From: Streptomyces sp. SA15
Lineage (GTDB): Bacteria; Actinomycetota; Actinomycetes; Streptomycetales; Streptomycetaceae
Reading direction: 5' to 3'
Assembly (NCBI RefSeq): GCF_002291145.1
Contig: NZ_NTGE01000108.1
Coordinates: forward strand, 1 to 34,546
Length of the DNA stretch: 34,546 nucleotides
Below are positions 1-6,461 of this stretch, in pieces. How positions within the stretch are numbered: the first letter of the stretch is position 1; the number at the start of each line of letters is the position of its first letter. The position numbers and the translations under genes are program-made. Under the pieces are notes generated by a model that saw nothing but the letters and a program-made list of their open reading frames with translations, made no database searches and was not told the origin of the DNA.

Positions 1-565
1 CCGCGCCGTGTTCCCGGCCGGCTTCGGCGAGCGCGGCCAGCGGGGCCGCGTCGCCGTCGACCGAGAAGATCGTGTCGGACACGACGACGGCGGGACCGTC
101 GTGGGTCCGCAGTGTCTTGCGTACGGCGTCCGGGTCGGCGTGTCCGACGACCTGCGTGGTGCCCCGCGCCAGGCGGCAGCCGTCGATCAGCGAGGCGTGG
201 TTGCCGGCGTCGGAGACGATCAGCGAGCCGTGCGGCGCCAGCGCGGTGACGGCGGCGAGGTTGGCCGCGTACCCGGAGGAGAACACCAGCGCCGCCTCGA
301 AGCCGCAGAAGTCGGCCAGCTCGCCCTCCAGCTCGGTGTGCAGCTCGGTGGTGCCGGTGACGAGCCGGGACCCGGTCGAGCCGCCGCCCCAGGTCCGCGC
401 CGCCCGCGCCGCGCCCTCGATGACCTCCGGGTGGCGCGCCAGGCCCAGGTAGTCGTTGCTCGCGAGGTCCAGCAGCGGCGTGTCGGCGGGGCGGGGGCGC
501 AGGGTCCGTACGAGTCCGGCTCGGCGGCGCATCCGCGCCTGCTCGTCGATCCAGCCGAACGCCAT
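1..565 (-). CDS. bioF: 8-amino-7-oxononanoate synthase, N-terminal part (cut by window edge)
   Basis: This PLP enzyme condenses pimeloyl-ACP (or CoA) with L-alanine to give 8-amino-7-oxononanoate, the first committed step of biotin ring assembly in the cytosol. Reverse-strand translation starts MAFGWIDEQARMRRR and continues with LASNDYLGLARHPEV, the family's N-terminal signature. It goes on through GGGSTGSRLVTG and TELHTELE to SDAGNHASLIDG, the aminotransferase-fold cofactor region. About 188 residues are visible; the catalytic lysine lies beyond the window. The ATG at 565 has GGAGGA just upstream. The gene is divergent from bioB across a 196-bp gap, which fits shared control of the biotin genes. 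The family call is firm; only the missing C-terminus limits it. Confidence 0.95.
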   Translation of the reverse strand, partial: MAFGWIDEQARMRRRAGLVRTLRPRPADTPLLDLASNDYLGLARHPEVIEGAARAARTWGGGSTGSRLVTGTTELHTELEGELADFCGFEAALVFSSGYAANLAAVTALAPHGSLIVSDAGNHASLIDGCRLARGTTQVVGHADPDAVRKTLRTHDGPAVVVSDTIFSVDGDAAPLAALAEAGREHGA

Positions 566-761
566 GGGTCCTCCGGGGAATGGTGGTGGGCGGCACAGAG
601 CCTCGTGGGCAGCCCGCGGAGCGGGGGCTTTTGTAGGCAGTGCACAGACACTAGCGGGGCGACCAGGCACCCAGGATGTGGCAATACCCACACGTCGAAG
701 CGTCTGTGTTGTGCGAACTCTCCTTGGCCCGGGGCGGCTCCGTAGGACAGGATCGGCTCTC
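566..761. promoter_or_regulatory. Divergent bioF/bioB promoter region with inverted repeats
   Basis: This 196-bp gap must hold promoters for both divergent biotin transcripts. Two symmetric elements are visible: a short inverted repeat TGTGG-N6-CCACA at 677-692, and a wider pair CACAGAC at 643-649 with GTCTGTG at 702-708. Either could be an operator for a biotin regulator, but neither matches a regulator box that I can name with confidence. Confidence 0.4.
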
Positions 762-1889
762 ATGGACCTGCTGAACACGCTGGTGGACAAGGGGCTTCGG
801 CGTAAGGCGCCGAGCCGCGAGGAGGCGCTGGCCGTCCTCGCCACTTCCGACGACGACCTGCTCGATGTAGTGGCCGCGGCCGGCAAGGTGCGCCGGCACT
901 GGTTCGGCCGACGGGTGAAACTCAACTACCTCGTCAACCTCAAGTCGGGCCTGTGCCCGGAGGACTGCTCGTACTGCTCCCAGCGGCTCGGTTCCCAGGC
1001 CGGCATCCTCAAGTACACCTGGCTCAAGCCGGACGAGGCCTCGAAGGCCGCGGCGGCCGGGTTGGCGGGAGGTGCCAAGCGTGTCTGTCTGGTGGCCAGC
1101 GGGCGCGGCCCGACCGATCGGGACGTGGACCGGGTCTCGGACACCATCAAGACGATCAAGGAGCAGAACGAGGGCGTCGAGGTGTGCGCCTGCCTCGGTC
1201 TGCTCTCCGATGGCCAGGCGGAGCGGCTGCGCGAGGCGGGCGCAGACGCGTACAACCACAACCTCAACACGTCCGAGGGGACGTACGCGGACATCACGAC
1301 CACGCACACGTACGCCGACCGCGTGGAGACCGTGCAGAAGGCGCACGCGGCCGGGCTGTCCGCCTGCTCAGGTCTGATCGCGGGCATGGGCGAGTCGGAC
1401 GAGGACCTGGTCGATGTGGTGTTCTCGCTGCGCGAGCTGGACCCCGACTCGGTGCCGGTCAACTTCCTGATCCCGTTCGAGGGCACGCCGCTGGCCAAGG
1501 AGTGGAACCTCACCCCTCAGCGGTGTCTGCGGATCCTGGCGATGGTGCGGTTCGTGTGCCCGGACGCGGAGGTCCGCATCGCGGGGGGCCGCGAGGTCCA
1601 TCTGCGCTCGATGCAGCCCCTCGCCCTGCACCTGGCCAACTCGATCTTCCTGGGCGACTACTTGACCAGCGAGGGCCAGGCGGGCAAGGCCGACCTGGAG
1701 ATGATCGCGGACGCCGGGTTCGAGGTGGAGGGCACCGATCAGGTGACGCTGCCGGAGCACCGGGTCCCGGGGGGATGCGGCTCCGAGGGTGTCTGCGGTT
1801 CCGCCGCCCCGTCGGTCGGCGAGCCCCGCACGGACCTGGTCGCCGTACGCCGCCGGGGCGCCGGAACGGACCTCGCGCCCAATGCCTGA
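762..1889 (+). CDS. bioB: Biotin synthase (radical SAM)
   Basis: BioB inserts sulfur into dethiobiotin to make biotin, using a radical-SAM [4Fe-4S] cluster and an auxiliary iron-sulfur cluster. The protein is 375 aa. The radical SAM motif CPEDCSYC places the cluster cysteines at 65, 69 and 72. The stretch YNHNLNTSEGTY and the C-terminal part with GGREVHLRSMQPLAL are typical of the family; the arginine there belongs to the auxiliary cluster region. The ATG at 762 starts MDLLNTLVDKGLRR; an in-frame open stretch runs further upstream but does not resemble the family. The C-terminus is slightly longer than in E. coli and cysteine-poor. The stop overlaps the bioA start by 8 bp, so the two are translationally coupled. 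Confidence 0.97.
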   Translation: MDLLNTLVDKGLRRKAPSREEALAVLATSDDDLLDVVAAAGKVRRHWFGRRVKLNYLVNLKSGLCPEDCSYCSQRLGSQAGILKYTWLKPDEASKAAAAGLAGGAKRVCLVASGRGPTDRDVDRVSDTIKTIKEQNEGVEVCACLGLLSDGQAERLREAGADAYNHNLNTSEGTYADITTTHTYADRVETVQKAHAAGLSACSGLIAGMGESDEDLVDVVFSLRELDPDSVPVNFLIPFEGTPLAKEWNLTPQRCLRILAMVRFVCPDAEVRIAGGREVHLRSMQPLALHLANSIFLGDYLTSEGQAGKADLEMIADAGFEVEGTDQVTLPEHRVPGGCGSEGVCGSAAPSVGEPRTDLVAVRRRGAGTDLAPNA

Positions 1890-3162
1890 CCTGTCCGTGC
1901 CCCACCTGTTGGAGCTCGACCGGCGGCACGTCTGGCATCCGTACGGCCCCATGCCCGGCCGCGTCGAGCCGCTCGTCGTGGAGTCGGCGAGCGGAGTGCG
2001 GCTGAAGATGGCCGACGGCTCGGGCGAGTTGGTCGACGGCATGTCGTCCTGGTGGTCGGCCATCCACGGCTACAACCACCCGGTGCTGAACGAAGCCGCG
2101 CGCGAGCAGCTCGGGCGGATGAGCCATGTGATGTTCGGCGGGCTCACGCACGAGCCCGCCGTGCGGCTCGCGAAGCTCCTTGTCGACATGTCACCCGATC
2201 CCCTGGAGCATGTCTTCCTCGCCGACTCCGGTTCGGTGTCGGTCGAGGTCGCGGTCAAGATGTGCCTGCAGTACTGGCGTTCGCTGGGCCGCGATGCGAA
2301 ACAGCGCCTGTTGACCTGGCGCGGCGGCTACCACGGGGACACCTGGCAGCCGATGTCGGTGTGCGACCCCGAGGGCGGGATGCACGAGCTGTGGACCGGG
2401 GTGCTGCCGCGCCAGGTGTTCGCGGACCCGCCGCCGGTGGAGTACGAGGAGTCGTACGCCGACCATCTGCGCACGCTCGTCGCACGACACGCCGACGAAC
2501 TGGCCGCGGTGATCGTCGAGCCCGTGGTGCAGGGCGCCGGCGGGATGCGGTTCCACTCCCCCGCGTATCTGCGGGTGCTGCGCGAGGCGTGCGACGCGCA
2601 CGACGTGCTGCTGGTGTTCGACGAGATCGCGACCGGGTTCGGGCGCACGGGTGCGCTGTTCGCGGCGGAGCACGCGGCGGTGACGCCGGACGTGATGTGC
2701 GTGGGCAAGGCGCTGACCGGCGGTTATATGACGATGGCGGCCACGCTGTGCACCGCGCGCGTGGCCGACGGCATCTCGCGGGGCGAGGTCCCGGTGCTCG
2801 CCCACGGACCCACCTTCATGGGCAACCCGCTGGCGGCCTCCGTCGCCTGCGCCTCGATCGAACTGCTGCTGGGCCAGGACTGGCTTGCGGAGGTCAAGCG
2901 GATCGAGACGGGGCTGCGGGAGGGGCTGGCGCCCGCGCTGGAGGTGCCCGGGGTCAGGGACGTGCGGGTCCTCGGGGCCATCGGGGTCGTCCAGTTGGAC
3001 CACGCGGTGGACATGAAGGCGGCCACGGAGGCCGCCGTGCGCGAGGGCGTGTGGCTGCGGCCGTTCCGCGACCTCGTCTACACGATGCCGCCGTACGTCA
3101 CCGGCGACGCGGACGTGGCACGGATCGCGCGCGCGGTGTGCGCGGCGGCGCGGGAGGGATGA
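1882..3162 (+). CDS. bioA: Adenosylmethionine-8-amino-7-oxononanoate aminotransferase
   Basis: BioA transaminates KAPA to 7,8-diaminopelargonate using SAM as amino donor, with PLP as cofactor. The protein is 426 aa, the usual length. The N-terminus has DRRHVWHPYGPM, characteristic of BioA rather than of other class III aminotransferases. SSWWSAIHGYNHP follows, then VFDEIATGFGRTG (the aspartate that binds the PLP ring nitrogen) and the Schiff-base lysine in GKALTGG at about residue 276. The ATG at 1882 overlaps the bioB stop; a longer in-frame stretch upstream merely antisenses nothing and has no family similarity. Second gene of bioBAD; bioD follows after one base. Confidence 0.97.
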   Translation: MPDLSVPHLLELDRRHVWHPYGPMPGRVEPLVVESASGVRLKMADGSGELVDGMSSWWSAIHGYNHPVLNEAAREQLGRMSHVMFGGLTHEPAVRLAKLLVDMSPDPLEHVFLADSGSVSVEVAVKMCLQYWRSLGRDAKQRLLTWRGGYHGDTWQPMSVCDPEGGMHELWTGVLPRQVFADPPPVEYEESYADHLRTLVARHADELAAVIVEPVVQGAGGMRFHSPAYLRVLREACDAHDVLLVFDEIATGFGRTGALFAAEHAAVTPDVMCVGKALTGGYMTMAATLCTARVADGISRGEVPVLAHGPTFMGNPLAASVACASIELLLGQDWLAEVKRIETGLREGLAPALEVPGVRDVRVLGAIGVVQLDHAVDMKAATEAAVREGVWLRPFRDLVYTMPPYVTGDADVARIARAVCAAAREG

Positions 3163-3163
3163 G

Positions 3164-3880
3164 ATGCCGGTACTCGTGATCACGGGCACGGGCACGGAGG
3201 TCGGCAAGACGATCACGACGGCCGCCGTCGCCGCCTCCGCGCTCGCGGCCGGACGGTCGGTGGCCGTGCTCAAGGCCGCGCAGACGGGCGTACGACCGGA
3301 CGAGCCCGGGGACGCCGACGAGGTCGCGCGGCTCGCGGGTGCCGTGACGACGGCCGAACTCGCCCGCTACCCCGAGCCGTTGGCGCCCGCGACGGCCGCG
3401 CGCCGGGCCGGGCGGGTGCCGGTGCATCCGCGAGACGTCGCCGAGGCCGCCGCGAAGCTGTCCACCGAACATGACCTCGTGCTGGTCGAGGGGGCGGGTG
3501 GACTGCTCGTCCGGTTCGACGCGGCGGGCGGGACACTGGCGGACGTGGCCGGGCTGCTTGCGGCACCGGTGCTGGTGGTGGCGTCGGCGGGTTTGGGCAC
3601 GCTGAACACTACGGAACTGACGGCACGTGAACTCCGCTCGCGCGGGCTCGACCTGGCCGGTGTCGTGATCGGCAGCTGGCCCCAGGCGCCGGACCTGGCC
3701 TCGCGTTGCAATCTGGCGGACCTGCCGGACGTGTCCGGAGTCCCGCTGCTCGGCGCCCTGCCCGCCGGGGCGGGGGCGCTCGCTCCCGCCGGCTTCCGTG
3801 CGGCGGCGCCGGGTTGGCTGGCGCCGCGGCTGGACGGGACGTGGGACGCGGAGGCGTTCCGGAGGCGGGAGTCTCCCTGA
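3164..3880 (+). CDS. bioD: Dethiobiotin synthetase
   Basis: BioD closes the ureido ring of dethiobiotin from diaminopelargonate, CO2 and ATP. The protein is 238 aa. The P-loop variant GTGTEVGKT spans residues 8-16 with Lys15. KAAQTGV (substrate/Mg site) and VEGAGGLLVRF (the conserved VEGAGG segment) follow, as does the ADVAGLLAAPVLVVASAGLGTLN strand region. The start lies one base after the bioA stop, so translation is coupled. It is the last gene of the operon; a long stem-loop follows about 40 bp after its stop. Confidence 0.96.
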   Translation: MPVLVITGTGTEVGKTITTAAVAASALAAGRSVAVLKAAQTGVRPDEPGDADEVARLAGAVTTAELARYPEPLAPATAARRAGRVPVHPRDVAEAAAKLSTEHDLVLVEGAGGLLVRFDAAGGTLADVAGLLAAPVLVVASAGLGTLNTTELTARELRSRGLDLAGVVIGSWPQAPDLASRCNLADLPDVSGVPLLGALPAGAGALAPAGFRAAAPGWLAPRLDGTWDAEAFRRRESP

Positions 3881-3919
3881 GACGGCTTCGACGCCGCGGA
3901 GATCCATCAGAAGCGCAGT

Positions 3920-3974
3920 AGGGGTCCTTGCACTATGCCCGCCCGGGTCGCGCGCTCATAGTGCAAGGATCCCT
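3920..3974. terminator. Long stem-loop after bioD
   Basis: Bases 3920-3937 pair with 3957-3974: an 18-bp stem with one G-U pair, including a perfect 13-bp core at 3925-3937 and 3957-3969, around a 19-nt GC-rich loop. No T-tract follows, which is common for actinobacterial terminators. The position, directly after the last biotin gene and about 100 bp before the next gene, supports termination. The unusual stem length leaves room for another role, such as a protein-binding palindrome. Confidence 0.6.
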
Positions 3975-4071
3975 TAGGCCATACGCCACCGGCAAACGGC
4001 GCACGGCGGGGGTGCGACGGGCCCGGCCGGGGGACAATCGCGGTAGCGCCCGTCCTGCGAGGGAGGTTGCC

Positions 4072-4761
4072 ATGCCGCTACGGTCCACCGGCTCCGGCAA
4101 GGTGGCACGGGATGCCGTCCACCACCCGCTGTTCGCCCGGTACTACGCCCGGATCAGCGTGAACGCCGAGACCAGGATGGGTATGGCCGGGGTCCGCGAG
4201 CGGCTGCTCGCCGGGCTGTCCGGGCGGGTGATCGAGATCGGCGCGGGCAACGGCCTGAATTTCGCGCACTATCCCCGTACGGTCTCGGAGGTCGTGGCGA
4301 TCGAACCGGAGCGCACGCTGCGGCAGTTGGCCGTCGAGTCCGCCCTGCGCTGCGGGGTGCCCGTCGACGTGGTGCCGGGTGCGGCGGAGGCGCTGCCGGT
4401 CAAGAGCGAGGCCTTCGACGGGGCGGTGATCTCCCTGGTGCTGTGCAGTGTGCGGGACGTGCCGCGGGCCCTCGGCGAGGTACGGCGGGTGCTGCGGCCC
4501 GGCGGCGCGGTGCGGTTCTTCGAGCACGGCAGGGGCGGCGGCCGGGTGATGACCTGCACCCAGCGCGCCCTGGACCGCACGGTGTGGCCGCCGCTGAACG
4601 GCGGCTGCCATCTGGCCCGGGACCCGATCGCCGCACTGCGGGACGCCGGGTTCGAACTCGGCCCCTACCGGCGGATGCTGATGCCGGAGAAGGGGCCGAG
4701 ACTGCCCACGTCGTACTGCGTGCTGGGCACCGCGTGGCGTCCCGCGCTCGAGGAGCGCTGA
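4072..4761 (+). CDS. Class I SAM-dependent methyltransferase
   Basis: A 229-aa soluble methyltransferase of the Methyltransf_11 (UbiE-like) type. Motif I is VIEIGAGNGLN at residues 53-63. The acidic ribose-binding residue is in VVAIEPE at 75-80. LPVKSEAFDGAVISLVLCSV forms the motif II region, and VLRPGGAVRFFEHG is the post-I strand seen in small-molecule methyltransferases. The substrate cannot be told from sequence; the overall look recalls METTL7/UbiE-type proteins. The ATG at 4072 has GGGAGG 5-10 bases upstream and is preferred over an in-frame extension from 3928, which would run through the bioD stem-loop. It converges with the toxin gene, 17 bp between the two stops. Confidence 0.88.
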   Translation: MPLRSTGSGKVARDAVHHPLFARYYARISVNAETRMGMAGVRERLLAGLSGRVIEIGAGNGLNFAHYPRTVSEVVAIEPERTLRQLAVESALRCGVPVDVVPGAAEALPVKSEAFDGAVISLVLCSVRDVPRALGEVRRVLRPGGAVRFFEHGRGGGRVMTCTQRALDRTVWPPLNGGCHLARDPIAALRDAGFELGPYRRMLMPEKGPRLPTSYCVLGTAWRPALEER

Positions 4762-4789
4762 TCACAGACTCCGGCTGATCACAGGCTCC
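4758..4789. repeat. Short tandem duplication at convergent gene ends
   Basis: CTGATCACAGRCTCC occurs at 4758-4772 and again at 4775-4789. Each copy contains the palindrome TGATCA, which provides a TGA stop on both strands. The left copy holds the methyltransferase stop and the right copy the toxin stop. Confidence 0.6.
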
Positions 4790-5153
4790 ACTGGCGCAGT
4801 TCCCGCGCGATGTCGTGCACCGAGGCCTCGCCGCTCTTCACCAGCCGGGCGAGGTGACGGACCTGCTCGGGCGAGGTGGCGACCTTGAGTCCGCTGGCGA
4901 CCAGGTAGGCGTAAGCGACAGCCGACGCGAACAGGGCGTTGGAACGCTCCAACGCGGGGATGTGGATGAGGAGTTGGAGCAGCGCGGCGGCACGCGCGTG
5001 GGGGCTGTCGTAGACGGGCGCGTCGAATATCTCGGCCTGGTGGCGCGCGACGGCGGCGACGAGGGCGCCCCAGTCGGTGACCTGGGGGTCTCCCGGGGTC
5101 CTCTGTTCGGCGAGCATCAGGAGCCAGGCAAGGTCGATTCTGAGGTTGCTCAA
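4779..5153 (-). CDS. Fic/Doc-like toxin component with degenerate catalytic motif
   Basis: A 124-aa, mostly helical protein resembling the Fic/Doc-type toxins annotated in Streptomyces. The core is LLIHIPALERSNALFASAVAYAYLVASG. In Doc the motif is HxFx(D/N)GNKR; here only His64 and the following helix are kept, and the G-N-K/R anion-binding residues are replaced by E-R-S. It may be a non-AMPylating relative or have lost catalysis. The start is TTG at 5153, 4 bp after the antitoxin stop, with no good ribosome-binding site, so translation is probably coupled to the antitoxin. Together they form a two-gene toxin-antitoxin operon. The fold call is moderate; toxicity is inferred from context. Confidence 0.7.
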   Translation of the reverse strand: MSNLRIDLAWLLMLAEQRTPGDPQVTDWGALVAAVARHQAEIFDAPVYDSPHARAAALLQLLIHIPALERSNALFASAVAYAYLVASGLKVATSPEQVRHLARLVKSGEASVHDIARELRQWSL

Positions 5154-5157
5154 CGGA

Positions 5158-5376
5158 TCAGCGGCGACCGTCGCCGATCTCGTCGGCGAACACCTTCTCG
5201 TACTGCTTCATGAAGTCGGCGGCGGCCTCCACGAAGGTGTGGCCGACCTCGCCGGTGTCCTGTCTGACCAGTTCCTCGATGTAGCGGTTGACGCTCATAC
5301 CGCGGGACAGGGCACGTTCGCGGGCCGCTCGGGCCGTGTCCTCGTCCACCCGCACGTTCAACTGGGTCTTCGCCAT
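5158..5376 (-). CDS. Ribbon-helix-helix antitoxin
   Basis: A 72-aa Arc/CopG-type antitoxin. TQLNVRVDEDTARAARERALSRG followed by MSVNRYIEELVRQ gives the beta strand (alternating residues 4-10) and two helices of an RHH domain. The C-terminal tail (about residues 45-72, FVEAAADFMKQYEKVF) is amphipathic and suits toxin neutralisation. It is the first gene of the operon, ATG at 5376. A perfect inverted repeat lies 9-28 bp upstream, the expected autoregulatory site for an RHH dimer of dimers. Confidence 0.85.
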   Translation of the reverse strand: MAKTQLNVRVDEDTARAARERALSRGMSVNRYIEELVRQDTGEVGHTFVEAAADFMKQYEKVFADEIGDGRR

Positions 5377-5384
5377 ACCTAGAA

Positions 5385-5404
5385 GCTAGCGCCAAGACGC
5401 TAGC
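5385..5404. promoter_or_regulatory. Probable RHH operator of the toxin-antitoxin operon
   Basis: GCTAGCG-ccaaga-CGCTAGC is a perfect 7-bp inverted repeat with a 6-bp spacer, and each arm contains the hexamer palindrome GCTAGC. It sits just upstream of the antitoxin start, where RHH antitoxins typically bind to repress their own operon. Confidence 0.7.
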
Positions 5405-5465
5405 ATCGGCAAGAGGGCCCTCCCGGGGATGGAGAGTGCCCCTTACACGGACATCAGGGGCCCGA

Positions 5466-5487
5466 CCTGGGATGGAGACATCCCGGG
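5466..5487 (+). promoter_or_regulatory. Hairpin in the ABC transporter leader
   Basis: GGGATG-gaga-CATCCC at 5469-5484 forms a perfect 6-bp stem closed by a GNRA-type loop. The stem extends to 9 bp (5466-5474 with 5479-5487) through one G-U pair. It lies 115 bp before the transporter start and may belong to its 5' leader; a promoter was not identified with confidence. Confidence 0.4.
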
Positions 5488-5541
5488 ACTCAAGGTGGAT
5501 ACCGGGTGTGGGCCGGATCACATTACTCTCGGCCGGGACGG

Positions 5542-5583
5542 AGAAGTCGTATCAAAGAAGTCGTATCGGAGAAGTCGTACGTC
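5542..5583 (+). repeat. Three tandem 14-bp repeats before the ABC transporter
   Basis: Units begin at 5542, 5556 and 5570. AGAAGTCGTATC is shared exactly by units 1 and 2; unit 3 keeps AGAAGTCGTA and then diverges. The array ends 8 bp before the GAGGAGG ribosome-binding site. The 14-bp period is not a whole number of helical turns, so binding of a regulator on one DNA face is not obvious. Confidence 0.8.
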
Positions 5584-5602
5584 CAGGAGCGAGGAGGCAA
5601 TC

Positions 5603-6457
5603 TTGTCCACCCCTGCTGCTCAGTACGTGCCGGGCCAGGCGTCGGCCGACGGGATCGCGGCCCGCGCCCGCGGTCTGACCAAGGCGTACGGCTCGGGCGA
5701 GACGACGGTGCTGGCCCTGGACTCGGTGGACGTGGACATCGCGCGCGGCCGGTTCACGGCCGTGATGGGGCCGTCGGGCTCCGGCAAGTCCACGATGATG
5801 CACTGTCTGGCGGGGCTCGACACCGTCTCGGCCGGACAGGTGTGGCTCGGCGACACCGAGATCACGGGGCTGAAGGAGCGCGAGCTGACCCGGCTGCGCC
5901 GGGACCGGATCGGGTTCATGTTCCAGTCGTTCAACCTCATCCCGACCCTGAACGCGGCCGAGAACATCACCCTGCCCATGGACATCGCGGGCAAGAGGCC
6001 CGACGAGAAGTGGCTGGACCAGGTCATCGACACGCTCGGGCTGCGGGACCGGCTGAAGCACCGGCCCTCGCAGCTCTCGGGCGGCCAGCAGCAGCGGGTC
6101 GCCTGTGCCCGGGCGCTCGCCTCCCGGCCCGAGCTGATCTTCGCGGACGAGCCGACCGGCAACCTCGACTCGCGGGCGGGCCTGGAGGTCCTCGGGTTCC
6201 TGCGCGAGGCCGTCGACCAGCTGGGGCAGACCGTCGTCATGGTGACCCACGACCCGGGCGCCGCCGCCCACTCCGACCTGGTGCTCTTCCTCGCGGACGG
6301 GCGGATCGTCGACGAGATGGAGCGGCCCACGGCGGAGGCGGTCCTCGAGCGAATGAAGCAGTTCGACGTGACCCGAGCGCCGTTCGGCGGCGACGGTCCG
6401 GCGCCCGGTGCGATCCCCGCCGACGGCTCCCCGCGCTCCCTCCGCGACAAGGACTGA
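5603..6457 (+). CDS. ABC transporter ATP-binding protein, MacB/LolD type
   Basis: A 284-aa ATPase that powers the permease encoded next to it. Walker A is GPSGSGKST at 56-64, the Q-loop is in FMFQSFNL at about 106-112, the signature is LSGGQQQRVA at 158-167, Walker B is LIFADEPT at 178-185 and the switch histidine is His216 in VTHD. This is the MacB/LolD subfamily, whose members drive mechanotransmission or export rather than import. The start is TTG at 5603: GAGGAGG lies 5-11 bases upstream, and residues before it in the open frame read through the tandem repeats. About 40 residues after the last motif form a family-typical variable tail. The permease starts 4 bp downstream. Confidence 0.92.
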   Translation: MSTPAAQYVPGQASADGIAARARGLTKAYGSGETTVLALDSVDVDIARGRFTAVMGPSGSGKSTMMHCLAGLDTVSAGQVWLGDTEITGLKERELTRLRRDRIGFMFQSFNLIPTLNAAENITLPMDIAGKRPDEKWLDQVIDTLGLRDRLKHRPSQLSGGQQQRVACARALASRPELIFADEPTGNLDSRAGLEVLGFLREAVDQLGQTVVMVTHDPGAAAHSDLVLFLADGRIVDEMERPTAEAVLERMKQFDVTRAPFGGDGPAPGAIPADGSPRSLRDKD

Positions 6458-6461
6458 CGCC

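Noticed and set aside
5542..5583. Short CRISPR-like array
   Set aside because: The 14-bp units are contiguous, with no spacers, only three copies and no cas genes.
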